A stretch of DNA of 64,000 nucleotides. It comes from Agapetus fuscipes (taxonomy: Eukaryota; Arthropoda; Insecta; Trichoptera; Glossosomatidae). Positions 56,459 to 64,000 of this stretch are shown one piece after another. Under the pieces are notes generated by a model. That model saw nothing but the letters and a program-made list of their open reading frames with translations, was not told the origin of the DNA and did not search any database. Numbering within the stretch: the first letter of the stretch is position 1; each line of letters opens with the position of its first letter. The stretch lies in assembly GCA_951799405.1 (NCBI GenBank), contig OX637333.1, positions 15,313,960 through 15,377,959 on the forward strand, read 5' to 3'. Position numbers and translations under genes: made by a program.

Positions 56459-59400
56459 GACTGTTTCGTCCCGGAACAGTCTTGACTCTGTGTAGGTAGG
56501 GGCATGCTGATCCACGTCGACACCCTGTGGTCAGGAAGAAGTGGCAGTCCACGGATTTCTCCCCACTGGCTCTCGGCTGCGCTTGCTCGCAGCACACCAT
56601 GACGCTGATGCCGACTCCCGAGAACACTGCTTCAATCATACTCCGGATTATCCGCCAGTCTCGATTAGCGCGGCCGCCACCCATCTTCGGTATTGCCAGA
56701 CGCGCCTGCTGATCCTCCAACATGTAGTCACGCAGCTCAACAAGGCCGTCCCACAATGCCTTGTAGTCCTCTTCCAGGTTGCTGGAATCCGGGACAACCA
56801 GGCAGTATGCTTGTTGACGCCCCTTCGGTAGTCTCAGAGCTCTTCCTTGCGGGCTGCTCGAGGGTTGCGGTTCTCCGAATTTGTATCGGAAGACCCGTGC
56901 AATTCCCCTAGACATATCTAGATCTTCCGGTACACTGCATGCCAGTGTGTGGTCCCTAGTGACCTCAAATAAGTCCTTGTGGACTTCTGTGGTCACTCCA
57001 TGGCGAAACTTCTGCCCTGCCTTCGCGTTCTCCCAAAACGTCTCAAAGGCTGGTGATCTTTCGGATGCGACGCACTGTCGTACTTTTTGGGCTGGTTGGT
57101 CATCATTATTGCCTAGGTATGGTGAGAGGCGATTGTAGTGCACGACCCTTGGTTTTCCGTTTGGTCTCTTTTTTATGCGGTAGACCACATCGTTGATGCG
57201 CTCCAAGATCTCGTACGGCCCGTCCCAGGAACGCTGAAGTTTCGGACAGTATCCTTGGCGCCTCTTGGGGTCAAAAAGCCACACCCAGTCACCAGCTTTG
57301 TACCCCATGCTGTCAGCTCTGGTGTCATAGCGCTCCTTCATTTGATCGCTGGCTTCCCCGATGTTCATGCGGACCTGATCATGGATGTCATCCAGCCTCC
57401 TGCGAAGGTCTGTCACATAGTCTTCTCCGGCTAGGTCTTCACCTGGTTTGCAGCCAAATTTGAGATCACAAGGAAGTCGCATTTCTCGCCCAAACAGTAT
57501 GCTGCTGGGAGTCTTCTTCGTCGTTTCCTGAACAGCCGACCGGTAAGCCAATAAGAACAAAGGCAGATGTCGGTCCCAGTCCCGCTGATGGCTGGACACT
57601 ACTTTGGCTAAGTACCTCCCCACGGTACGGTTCATCCTTTCCACCATTCCATCAGACTGTGGATGTAGCGCAGTGGTCCTGGTCTTGTAGATCCCTAGCC
57701 GCTCACACATTTGCTGGAAGATAGCAGCTTCAAAGTTCCTTCCCTGATCAGAATGTAATTCCAGGGGTACGCCAAACCTGCTGATAAATTCGGTAACTAG
57801 AACTTCAGTCACGGTTACGGCCTCTTGGTTAGGGATTGAGTAAGCTTCCACCCACTTGCTGAAGTAATCCATCACCACCATGATGTACTTGTTACCCTTC
57901 TCAGTTGTAGGAAATGGGCCAGCTATGTCGATGGCAATTCTTTCAAAGGGGCTGCCAACGTTGTACTGACGCATTGGTGCTCGCCTTTTCCTTTGCGGTC
58001 CATTGGCCGTTGCACAGGTTACACATTTTCGACACCAATCTTTGACGTCTTCGCTGCAGTTGATCCAGTAAAATCGCTCTTTCACTTTCTCCAGCGTCTT
58101 CTTAACGCCTAGATGTCCTCCAGAAGTTCCTCCATGCAGCAGTCCAAGGATTTCCGGTACTCGGCTCCTCGGAACGAGGGTTTGCTTTCTTCTAAGTGTG
58201 CCGTCTTCCTTCTCGATCTTTCGTTTCAGAAACCCTCCTTCTATCACTATGGATCCCCATTGAGCCCAATAAGCCTTGACAGTTGGTGATAAGGGGGCGA
58301 GTTTTTCCCAGGTTGGCCTTTCTCCTTCTCGCGCCCATTCCATCACATACTTCAAGTCCGGATCATTCAGTTGGTCTTGCGCCAATTTTTCATCTTGCCA
58401 GTCCTCATCTTCGGTGGTCGTCCTTTGGACAATTGCTACCTTGTCCTCCATCTTGCTGCAATGTTTGCAGTCACTGGCGCATGGTCGTCTGGATAATGCA
58501 TCCGCATTTCGATGAAGCGTGCCAGGTCTATGTTCGGAGTCATAATCATACTCCTGGAGCCTTTCAATCCATCTAGCCACTTGCCCTTCTGGGTTTTTGA
58601 ATTTCAGAAGCCAAACCAGTGCAGCATGATCAGTCCGTAGTGTGAATTTTCTCCCGTACAAGTATTTGCGGAAGTGTTCCACTGATTTTATCACGGCAAG
58701 AGGCTCTCGTCTGGTCACGCAATAATTTCGTTCTGGCTTGGAAAGCACTTTACTGAAGTAACCCAGAACAGTCTCATGCCCATCCTGTATTTGGGAAAGG
58801 ACGCCTCCTATCCCCACATTACTAGCGTCGGTATCCAGGATGAACTTTCCATCTTTTCGTGGGTAGCTCAAGATGGGGGCACTTGTTAATCTTCCCTTAA
58901 GCTCTTCAAATGCTTGTGCGCAGGAATCACTCCAATGGAAGCGAGTGTTTTCTTCCGTAAGCTTGGTGAGCGGTTTTGCAATGTCCGCAAATCTTGGCAC
59001 AAACCTCCTGTAATAAGTGCACAGCCCCAGGAAACTCCTAGTTTCATGTTTGTCCTTCAGCACGGGCCAGTCTCTTACTGCCTTGATTTTGGCAGGGTCA
59101 ACTTCAACTCCACGTTGAGAAACTATGTGTCCCAGGTAATTTACTTGTTTCTTGAACAGGTTACACTTTTTCGGGTTGAGCTTCAGTCCAGCGTCTTGTA
59201 GTCGCCCGAAAACTTGCTCCAGATTTCTCAACTGATGGTTGAAGTCCTTTCCCAGGATGATTATGTCATCCAAGTATACCAGGCAGGTTTCCCATGATAG
59301 TCCTCGCAGCACATTCTCCATCAGCCTTTCAAACGTGGCGGGGGCATTGCATAAGCCAAATGGCATCACGGTGAACTGCCAAAGTCCAGATCCAGTCGAG

Positions 59401-60707
59401 AATGCAGTTTTCTCCTTATCTTTGGCATCCAATTCAACTTGCCAGTAGCCACTTTTCAGGTCCAATGTGGAAAAAATGGTGCATCCTGCCAATGTGTCCA
59501 AGGTGTCGTCAATCCTTGGCAGAGGGTAACTATCCTTTTTCGTAACATCGTTGAGCAGTCTGTAGTCCACACAAAATCTCGTGGTACCATCCTTCTTTTT
59601 CACCAGTACCACCGGGGATGTCCAAGGGCTACTTGATGGTTCTATGATGCCATCCTTGCTCATGTCTTTGATGATCTTGTCAGCTTCTTCCCGCTTTGCA
59701 AAGGGTAGTCTTCTTGGAGCCTGTTTTATTGGTCTCGCTTCTCCGGTGTCTATGCTATGTCGCACTACCTTGGTTCTTCCCAGACGGCCATTAGAGTCCT
59801 CGAAAATGTTCTGGTAGCGGCAGATCAAACTCCTCACTCTCCGTTTGTTTTCCTCGGTTAGACCTTGGGAAGCGTCGTGGACCAGGGCTTCCAATTGTGT
59901 TGACAATTTGTTTCCTTCGCATGACATGTTTGTCATCTGTTGCACAATGGAAATTATCCTCTCACATCTGCCCAAAACAAAACCTTCATTCATTTTAACT
60001 GGGTAGCTGTTCACATTCATGATCTTGACAGGAATGGTCTCCTTTGCGCGAATCACTGTTCTTGCCACCATGACTCCTTTGTTAACATTGTCCATGTTCT
60101 CCGGTTCTATCATACAGATTTGGTCATTTGTACTACTGGAATCCAGGCGGGCACTCACTATCATCTCGGATCGCCCCTTCACTTCGGTATTCTTGGCTAG
60201 GATAACACGTGCAGCCAGTTTTTTCCGTCGTTGCAGGATGACTTCTTCATTTCCAATTTTAATGGACCCTTTCTTTAAATTTAAACTGCACCCAAATCTG
60301 TCCAGTATGTCCATTCCCAATATAACGTCTTCTTCAATGTTGGCCACCAACGTCCGATGATCAAAAGTGGTGCTGCCAATTTGGAAGGTGGCAATCGTCT
60401 CCCCATACACCTGTGCTGACTCTCCCGTGGCGGTGTGCAGAGACCACTTTGTTGGTGCAATCTGCTTACCTCGTGCCACTATGTCGCGTCTCAGAATTGT
60501 CCTGGTTGCTCCCGTGTCCACCAGTAGTTCACGAGTTACTCCATCTATTATGCCATTGATAAAAATGCTGCTGGCTTTTCCTCTCACGGTTGCGACAGTA
60601 GCAGCAGATTTCAGGGCCTCTCCAGCGTGGGTCAACGGTTGCCCCTTCCCATTAACCCTTTCTAGTTTTCCGCAGCCTGTTTTCTGGGTTTCTGAGGCTT
60701 GGGACAC
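56445..60707 (-). CDS. Gypsy Pol: protease, RT, RNase H, integrase, macro-like domain, CCCH finger
   Basis: The 1420-residue frame (probably entered by -1 frameshift from gag) has, in order: aspartic protease (DTGA at 64-67, ILGMD at 129-133); RT (RRLPFAKREE linker, FSTLDLKSGYWQ near 412-423, YLDD at 478-481); RNase H (DTDAS 625-629, RTDHAAL 691-697); integrase zinc finger (H858, H865, C895, C898); DD35E core (D927, D987, E1023); GPY motif (1163-1165). From 1241 to 1372 it resembles TARG1/OARD1-type macro domains: DLFEVTRDHTLACSVPEDL, then MSRGIARVFRYKFG, and LAIPKMGGG. A CCCH finger follows (C1388-x7-C1396-x5-C1402-x3-H1406). By my recall-based alignment, the aspartate used for catalysis by TARG1 is alanine here, so it may bind rather than cleave ADP-ribose. 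Confidence 0.92.
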   Translation of the reverse strand: MSQASETQKTGCGKLERVNGKGQPLTHAGEALKSAATVATVRGKASSIFINGIIDGVTRELLVDTGATRTILRRDIVARGKQIAPTKWSLHTATGESAQVYGETIATFQIGSTTFDHRTLVANIEEDVILGMDILDRFGCSLNLKKGSIKIGNEEVILQRRKKLAARVILAKNTEVKGRSEMIVSARLDSSSTNDQICMIEPENMDNVNKGVMVARTVIRAKETIPVKIMNVNSYPVKMNEGFVLGRCERIISIVQQMTNMSCEGNKLSTQLEALVHDASQGLTEENKRRVRSLICRYQNIFEDSNGRLGRTKVVRHSIDTGEARPIKQAPRRLPFAKREEADKIIKDMSKDGIIEPSSSPWTSPVVLVKKKDGTTRFCVDYRLLNDVTKKDSYPLPRIDDTLDTLAGCTIFSTLDLKSGYWQVELDAKDKEKTAFSTGSGLWQFTVMPFGLCNAPATFERLMENVLRGLSWETCLVYLDDIIILGKDFNHQLRNLEQVFGRLQDAGLKLNPKKCNLFKKQVNYLGHIVSQRGVEVDPAKIKAVRDWPVLKDKHETRSFLGLCTYYRRFVPRFADIAKPLTKLTEENTRFHWSDSCAQAFEELKGRLTSAPILSYPRKDGKFILDTDASNVGIGGVLSQIQDGHETVLGYFSKVLSKPERNYCVTRREPLAVIKSVEHFRKYLYGRKFTLRTDHAALVWLLKFKNPEGQVARWIERLQEYDYDSEHRPGTLHRNADALSRRPCASDCKHCSKMEDKVAIVQRTTTEDEDWQDEKLAQDQLNDPDLKYVMEWAREGERPTWEKLAPLSPTVKAYWAQWGSIVIEGGFLKRKIEKEDGTLRRKQTLVPRSRVPEILGLLHGGTSGGHLGVKKTLEKVKERFYWINCSEDVKDWCRKCVTCATANGPQRKRRAPMRQYNVGSPFERIAIDIAGPFPTTEKGNKYIMVVMDYFSKWVEAYSIPNQEAVTVTEVLVTEFISRFGVPLELHSDQGRNFEAAIFQQMCERLGIYKTRTTALHPQSDGMVERMNRTVGRYLAKVVSSHQRDWDRHLPLFLLAYRSAVQETTKKTPSSILFGREMRLPCDLKFGCKPGEDLAGEDYVTDLRRRLDDIHDQVRMNIGEASDQMKERYDTRADSMGYKAGDWVWLFDPKRRQGYCPKLQRSWDGPYEILERINDVVYRIKKRPNGKPRVVHYNRLSPYLGNNDDQPAQKVRQCVASERSPAFETFWENAKAGQKFRHGVTTEVHKDLFEVTRDHTLACSVPEDLDMSRGIARVFRYKFGEPQPSSSPQGRALRLPKGRQQAYCLVVPDSSNLEEDYKALWDGLVELRDYMLEDQQARLAIPKMGGGRANRDWRIIRSMIEAVFSGVGISVMVCCEQAQPRASGEKSVDCHFFLTTGCRRGSACPYLHRVKTVPGRNSLGGG

Positions 60708-62029
60708 TTGGTGCTAAGGTGGCCCAGCTGTCCGCAGTTCCAGCAGCGTGGGTCTCGTCTTCGAGGTCTCAGACGTTCCAGCACTTTTTCAATTAGCTCC
60801 TCGGTTGTAGGTAGCTTGACCTCCTCTGCCTCGACTGCACGAACCCTGGCGTGGCCCCTGATGGACTGTTTGACAGCCTCAAACTCGAGAGCTTGGCTGA
60901 GCGCCTCGTTCAAAGCCTTGGGATGGGCCAGTTTTACGGCTTGTTGCGTCTCCCATTCCCGCAATCCATTTAGGAACTTGTCCACTGCCAAGCTCTCACA
61001 GATGTCGTCAGAGGCTGTCGGGTAAGCGTCTCGTACCAGGCGGGCGATGTCCATTTCAAACTCCTGGAGGCTCTCGTTGGGCTTCTGCACCCTTGTGTTC
61101 AGCTGCGACTTGTACAGCTGCTCCAGGCACTTGTGGCCATAGCGCATATCCAAGCGCTGCTTCAGCTGCCCAAAGTCACCACGGTTGTCCAGGGGTATGG
61201 CCTGCAGAACCCTGAGAGCGTCTCCTCGGAGCGACAGGCTGAGAACCGAAGCCTTCTTCTGCTGGCTCCAGGCTCCCATCATGGCAGCCGTCTCAAAGAG
61301 GGTCAAATACTCCTCCCACGACGTCTTCCCGTCGAAGGTCGGAAGGTTGTGCTTCGACAGCGAAGGGTCGTCATCCCCTCTAGTGACCCTGGTTGGAGTT
61401 GAGCATCCCTGGTCGGTCTCGTCGTGAAGGCCGCCTTTGGGGGATATTCTGGTGGACTCCATCTGGCACTTGTCAGCCAGCTCGGCACGCAGACGATCCT
61501 CCAGGCTTGCCACACGGGCCTCAATCTCCGACATTGCTCGCGAGCTTTCTGCCACTTTCTTCTCCAGCCCGGCTAGGTTGCTGGTCATCTTCTCCTCCAG
61601 CCCAGTCATCTTCTCCTCCAGCCCGGTCAGGTTGCTGGTCATCTTCTCCTCCATTCCGGTCAGGTCCTCCTTCAGGGTCTTGGCGTTGTCAGCCAACTTC
61701 TCCTCCAGGGTCTTGGCGTTGTCAGCCATCTTCTCCTCCAGGGTCTTGGCGTTGTCAGCCATCTTCTCCTCCAGGGTCTTGGCGTTGTCAGCCATCTCAG
61801 TCTTCAGTCCTGTCAGGTTACTGTTGATGCTGATATTTAGCTCGTCCAAGGCGCGGTCCCCTCCAGACGCCATGACAAAATATGCCGGGTCTTCGCCTGA
61901 CTGCTCCAAGGCCTCTATGAGGCGTGCTTGTAAGGCTGCCTTTCCTCCTGAGGTCTCCAGGTCCCTCTCCAGAAGCTCATTTTTAAGCTCAGTGACTTTG
62001 AGGTCCTTGACGTTCACTTTAGTTGCCAT
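60662..62029 (-). CDS. Gypsy Gag with N-terminal SAP domain, coiled coil and CCHC knuckle
   Basis: The 455-residue protein starts at a good ATG (62029) after an AT-rich leader. Residues about 8-46 form a SAP-type DNA-binding motif (LKVTELKNELLERDLETSGG ... LQARLIEAL). Residues about 80-185 are coiled coil with 11-residue repeats of ADNAKTLEEKM (33-bp DNA repeats at about 61660-61795), then TGLEEKMTSNL repeats. A capsid-like part follows: LPTFDGKTSWEEYLTLFE, LRGDALRVLQAIP. It ends in a basic stretch and one CCHC zinc knuckle (CWNCGQLGHLSTKC). It overlaps pol by 46 bp in the other frame. GGAAAAC just before the gag stop is a possible slip site. Confidence 0.93.
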   Translation of the reverse strand: MATKVNVKDLKVTELKNELLERDLETSGGKAALQARLIEALEQSGEDPAYFVMASGGDRALDELNISINSNLTGLKTEMADNAKTLEEKMADNAKTLEEKMADNAKTLEEKLADNAKTLKEDLTGMEEKMTSNLTGLEEKMTGLEEKMTSNLAGLEKKVAESSRAMSEIEARVASLEDRLRAELADKCQMESTRISPKGGLHDETDQGCSTPTRVTRGDDDPSLSKHNLPTFDGKTSWEEYLTLFETAAMMGAWSQQKKASVLSLSLRGDALRVLQAIPLDNRGDFGQLKQRLDMRYGHKCLEQLYKSQLNTRVQKPNESLQEFEMDIARLVRDAYPTASDDICESLAVDKFLNGLREWETQQAVKLAHPKALNEALSQALEFEAVKQSIRGHARVRAVEAEEVKLPTTEELIEKVLERLRPRRRDPRCWNCGQLGHLSTKCPKPQKPRKQAAEN

Positions 62030-62532
62030 TTTATTTTCAAAATTTACGTCAAAACAAAAATATTTTCAAATTTATTTAATACAAGTTTTGAGTTTTATAT
62101 ATATAGCTGTTTTGAATACGTACTTTAGCAAAAATAATAATTTATCTGATTACACTGTGAGTAGGTACTGTCTTTTAATATTTATTTTTAATTCACCAAT
62201 ATTTTTTTACATAATAATGTCTGATAGTACATAATTATTTATTTCGTCTCAAGTCTTTCAAACACACAGGTAGGTACTAAATGTACATTCACACACTTGT
62301 AAACGAAGGGCAGTTATTCAAAAACTTTTTCTCGATGAATCTGGAACGTTCTTTTGTAATATTTTTCAAGATTTTTATTTATTTATTTTATTTTTTAATC
62401 ACACACAATAATAAAAAAAAACTATGGTCCAATTTGATGACTTTCTCAATGCGGTAAAATAGTCATTATGTTATGTCCAGAATTATGTTCCATATGATGT
62501 TCCAGAATTTTTTTTTGAACTTGCTTTTTGCG

Positions 62533-62755
62533 TCTTTTCTAATCTAATCTAATCTAAGCTGCAAAGATATATATCATTTAAGATTTATACTAAATGCATT
62601 CCCACAAGCAGATATGTATAATTTCGCGCTAACACATGCCGCATGTGGACCTACAATATAAAACCCAATCTCAAATGAACATAAGCCTTGCAACTCTTGC
62701 CGTCCTTCCCTGAAACAGGGGTGACATTGGCAAAGTGAACCAATTTTTATATTAT
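62533..62755 (-). repeat. Family A SINE-like repeat in the gypsy leader
   Basis: TCTAATCTAATCTAATCTAA, AAGCTGCAAAGATATATATC, CACATGCCGCATGTGGACC and GACATTGGCAAAGTGAACCA are family A words in reverse order. It lies between the primer site and gag, in the same sense as the gypsy element. Confidence 0.87.
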
Positions 62756-62894
62756 TTTCTTTTAACAAAAATTTATTTAAACACTTGTTTTCACAAAAGT
62801 CAGTTCACACAAAGTTCAATTTGACTAAAGTTCATTTTAACACTATTTAATTTATTTTATTTATTTTTAGGAAGAAGATCTTAATTTTTCTTGA

Positions 62895-62914
62895 CAATTC
62901 CGCACCTGACACCA
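62895..62914 (-). other. Primer-binding-site candidate of the gypsy element
   Basis: On the minus strand, two bases after the 5' LTR, the sequence reads TGGTGTCAGGTGCGGAATTG. TGG start and spacing fit tRNA priming; TGGTGTCA is compatible with a leucine tRNA but this is not certain. Confidence 0.7.
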
Positions 62915-62916
62915 AT

Positions 62917-63392
62917 TGTTACGAAATTAGGGTTCAATTGTCTTTCCAAATTAAAAATACACAGGTCTCCTTTAAAACTTATTTATTTTACACTGTTACA
63001 ATATTTATTTTCACACTACTTTCTCGATTATTCTACTTGGTTTCGGTTCACTGATCAGATAGCTTCGATGTGGTTGTTAGTCGCTATGATACTGGCCCGC
63101 TCTGCAGGCCATTCGCACCTTTATACTCTGTAGAGCAGTATGATCTAGAACCAAAGTTGCTAGACGGTTCCAGAGTAATTATTACTTCTCGACTCTTCAC
63201 GTACTACCTAGAGATACAACCAAAATCCTACCTACAAATGTAATACAGTATTCCTATAATTATAACAAATACCTACTTAGCCTAGAGAATTCTACACTTA
63301 TACATAATTATCGATCTTACCTACCAATACTTTTGAGGATTCTTATAACTATAACTACCCATACTTATTTCAATATGTATATTTACATAACA
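62917..63392 (-). repeat. 5' LTR of the gypsy element
   Basis: The 476-bp partner of 55969-56444. It contains the element's promoter by position; no specific box is claimed. Confidence 0.95.
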
Positions 63393-63472
63393 ATATGTAG
63401 TCAGTGACTATGCGAGTATTTTGTCCATACCACGTGTATGTGTGCTCGTCTTTATGCTTATACCAAGTATTT

Positions 63473-64000
63473 TATAGAAACATCCCATGCTCCACACACA
63501 TATCAACAAGCCGTCTCCCACTGCCATTGATAACACATCTTCCGTTTGGTCCTATTACCCTTTCATACTCTTCCTTTCTTCTAATCACCTTTTCTTCTTT
63601 GTCTTTCATTCTGATTTTATCGTCAAGCATATCCCAGAATTCATTTTTAATCTCCATACATTCTGAATCTACTGGCGCATAGCATGCTATCGGTAGAAAA
63701 TTCGTTCTGTCGTACTTGATCCTTACTAGGAGAATCCTCGGGGAGATCCTTTCATAATTCCTGATATAGCTCTTCACACATTTACTAACAATCACACCAA
63801 CACCCTGTCTAGGACATCCATCTTTCACACCTGAGTAAATAAACAAATTTCCATTACTTAGAACTTTCTCTCCTTCACCTTTCATTTTAGTTTCGGTCAC
63901 ACATAAAATTTTAATTTTTCTCTCATTCATCTCTTTCAATAGTTCTTCTTCCTTATTTTTCATACCTCTTACATTCAAAGTAGCAATATTCCATTCATCT
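63473..64000 (-). pseudogene. Family L LINE endonuclease domain, continuing past the window
   Basis: The minus strand reads IATLNVRGMKNKEEELLKEM, IKILCVTETKMKGEGE (catalytic E of the apurinic-type endonuclease), GVGVIVSKCVKSYIRNYE, LLVRIKYDRTNFLPIACYAP and IKNEFWDMLDDKIR. It ends in RLVDMCVEHGMFL, where the gypsy-side DNA begins, so the RT part is missing here. The start lies beyond base 64000. It is the part lacking in the LINE at 53437. Confidence 0.82.

Larger units (their letters stand above)
55969..63392 (-). mobile_element. Intact-looking Ty3/gypsy retrotransposon with macro domain and CCCH finger
   Basis: Two 476-bp LTRs (55969-56444 and 62917-63392), TGTTAC...TAACA, look identical by eye. 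ATAT precedes and follows the element, a likely 4-bp target duplication. The element is 7.4 kb on the minus strand: 5' LTR (right), primer site, about 890-bp leader containing a family A repeat, gag, pol in the -1 frame, polypurine tract, 3' LTR. Both long frames are open. There is no envelope-like gene. It is probably young and could be active. Confidence 0.93.

Noticed and set aside
56527..62234. Many plus-strand frames of 60-265 residues opposite gag and pol
   Set aside because: They are antisense readings of the gypsy coding region, including the shadow of the Gag coiled-coil repeats.
55969..63392. An envelope gene that would make the gypsy element an errantivirus
   Set aside because: Pol ends at the 3' LTR with no space for a further gene, and the tail of Pol resembles a macro domain and zinc finger, without signal peptide or membrane segment.

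Overview
The window looks like AT-rich, repeat-dense nuclear DNA of an invertebrate, most likely an insect or other arthropod. The evidence is spliced genes with GT-AG introns, Ty3/gypsy and Ty1/copia retrotransposons, LINEs, Helitron-like, hAT, piggyBac and PIF/Harbinger-type transposons, and tRNA-derived SINEs. I recognise no ordinary single-copy host gene. Nearly everything that can be named is a mobile element or its remains, often nested. The order of insects cannot be fixed from the sequence alone.

Layout. (1) 474-7317: an apparently complete two-gene DNA transposon of ISL2EU/PIF-Harbinger type. It has a SWIM + YqaJ-type nuclease gene on the plus strand and a three-exon THAP + DDE transposase gene on the minus strand; both can be spliced to open frames. 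The first transposase intron holds a 55-bp inverted repeat enclosing a hammerhead-ribozyme-like motif. (2) 7476-7895: hAT MITE with a perfect 8-bp target duplication. (3) 10026-12341: decayed element with short inverted ends and remains of a multi-copy arthropod-type protein I cannot name. (4) 13368-15019: PIF/Harbinger-like non-autonomous element with a TAA duplication. (5) 16593-27315: a LINE (family L, apurinic-endonuclease type) cut in two by an 8.6-kb LTR element (17872-26511). The LTR element has clear LTRs, primer site and polypurine tract but no gag/pol; it has itself collected a foldback, a piggyBac relic, SINE-like repeats and, in its 3' LTR, a CR1/L2-like LINE. (6) 27902-~35370 and 44090-48366: two arrays of head-to-tail Helitron-like units (about 1.8-2.0 kb each). 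(7) 35391-44090: mosaic of SINE-like repeats, a solo LTR, a hAT deletion derivative with its 8-bp duplication, an inverted SINE pair and LINE pieces. (8) 49747-52069: broken gene of unknown function with a 51-bp (17-residue) coding minisatellite in which a nonsense change has spread. (9) 52070-53405: copia relic. (10) 53437-55262: family L LINE with one frameshift. (11) 55969-63392: a young, apparently intact Ty3/gypsy element on the minus strand. (12) 63473-64000: endonuclease part of another family L LINE, running off the window.

Three short repeat families recur and are named here. Family A is an about 255-bp SINE-like repeat, more than 15 copies, with a TAGATTAT-type tail and in one case a clean 8-bp target duplication. 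Family B is an about 500-bp SINE with two successive tRNA-like promoter units. Family C is a SINE with a class II (Leu/Ser-type) tRNA-like head.

The most unusual item is the gypsy element. Its Pol continues past integrase into a TARG1/OARD1-like macro domain and a CCCH zinc finger, and its Gag starts with a SAP domain followed by 11-residue coiled-coil repeats. The two LTRs look identical by eye, so this domain set is probably current rather than a relic.
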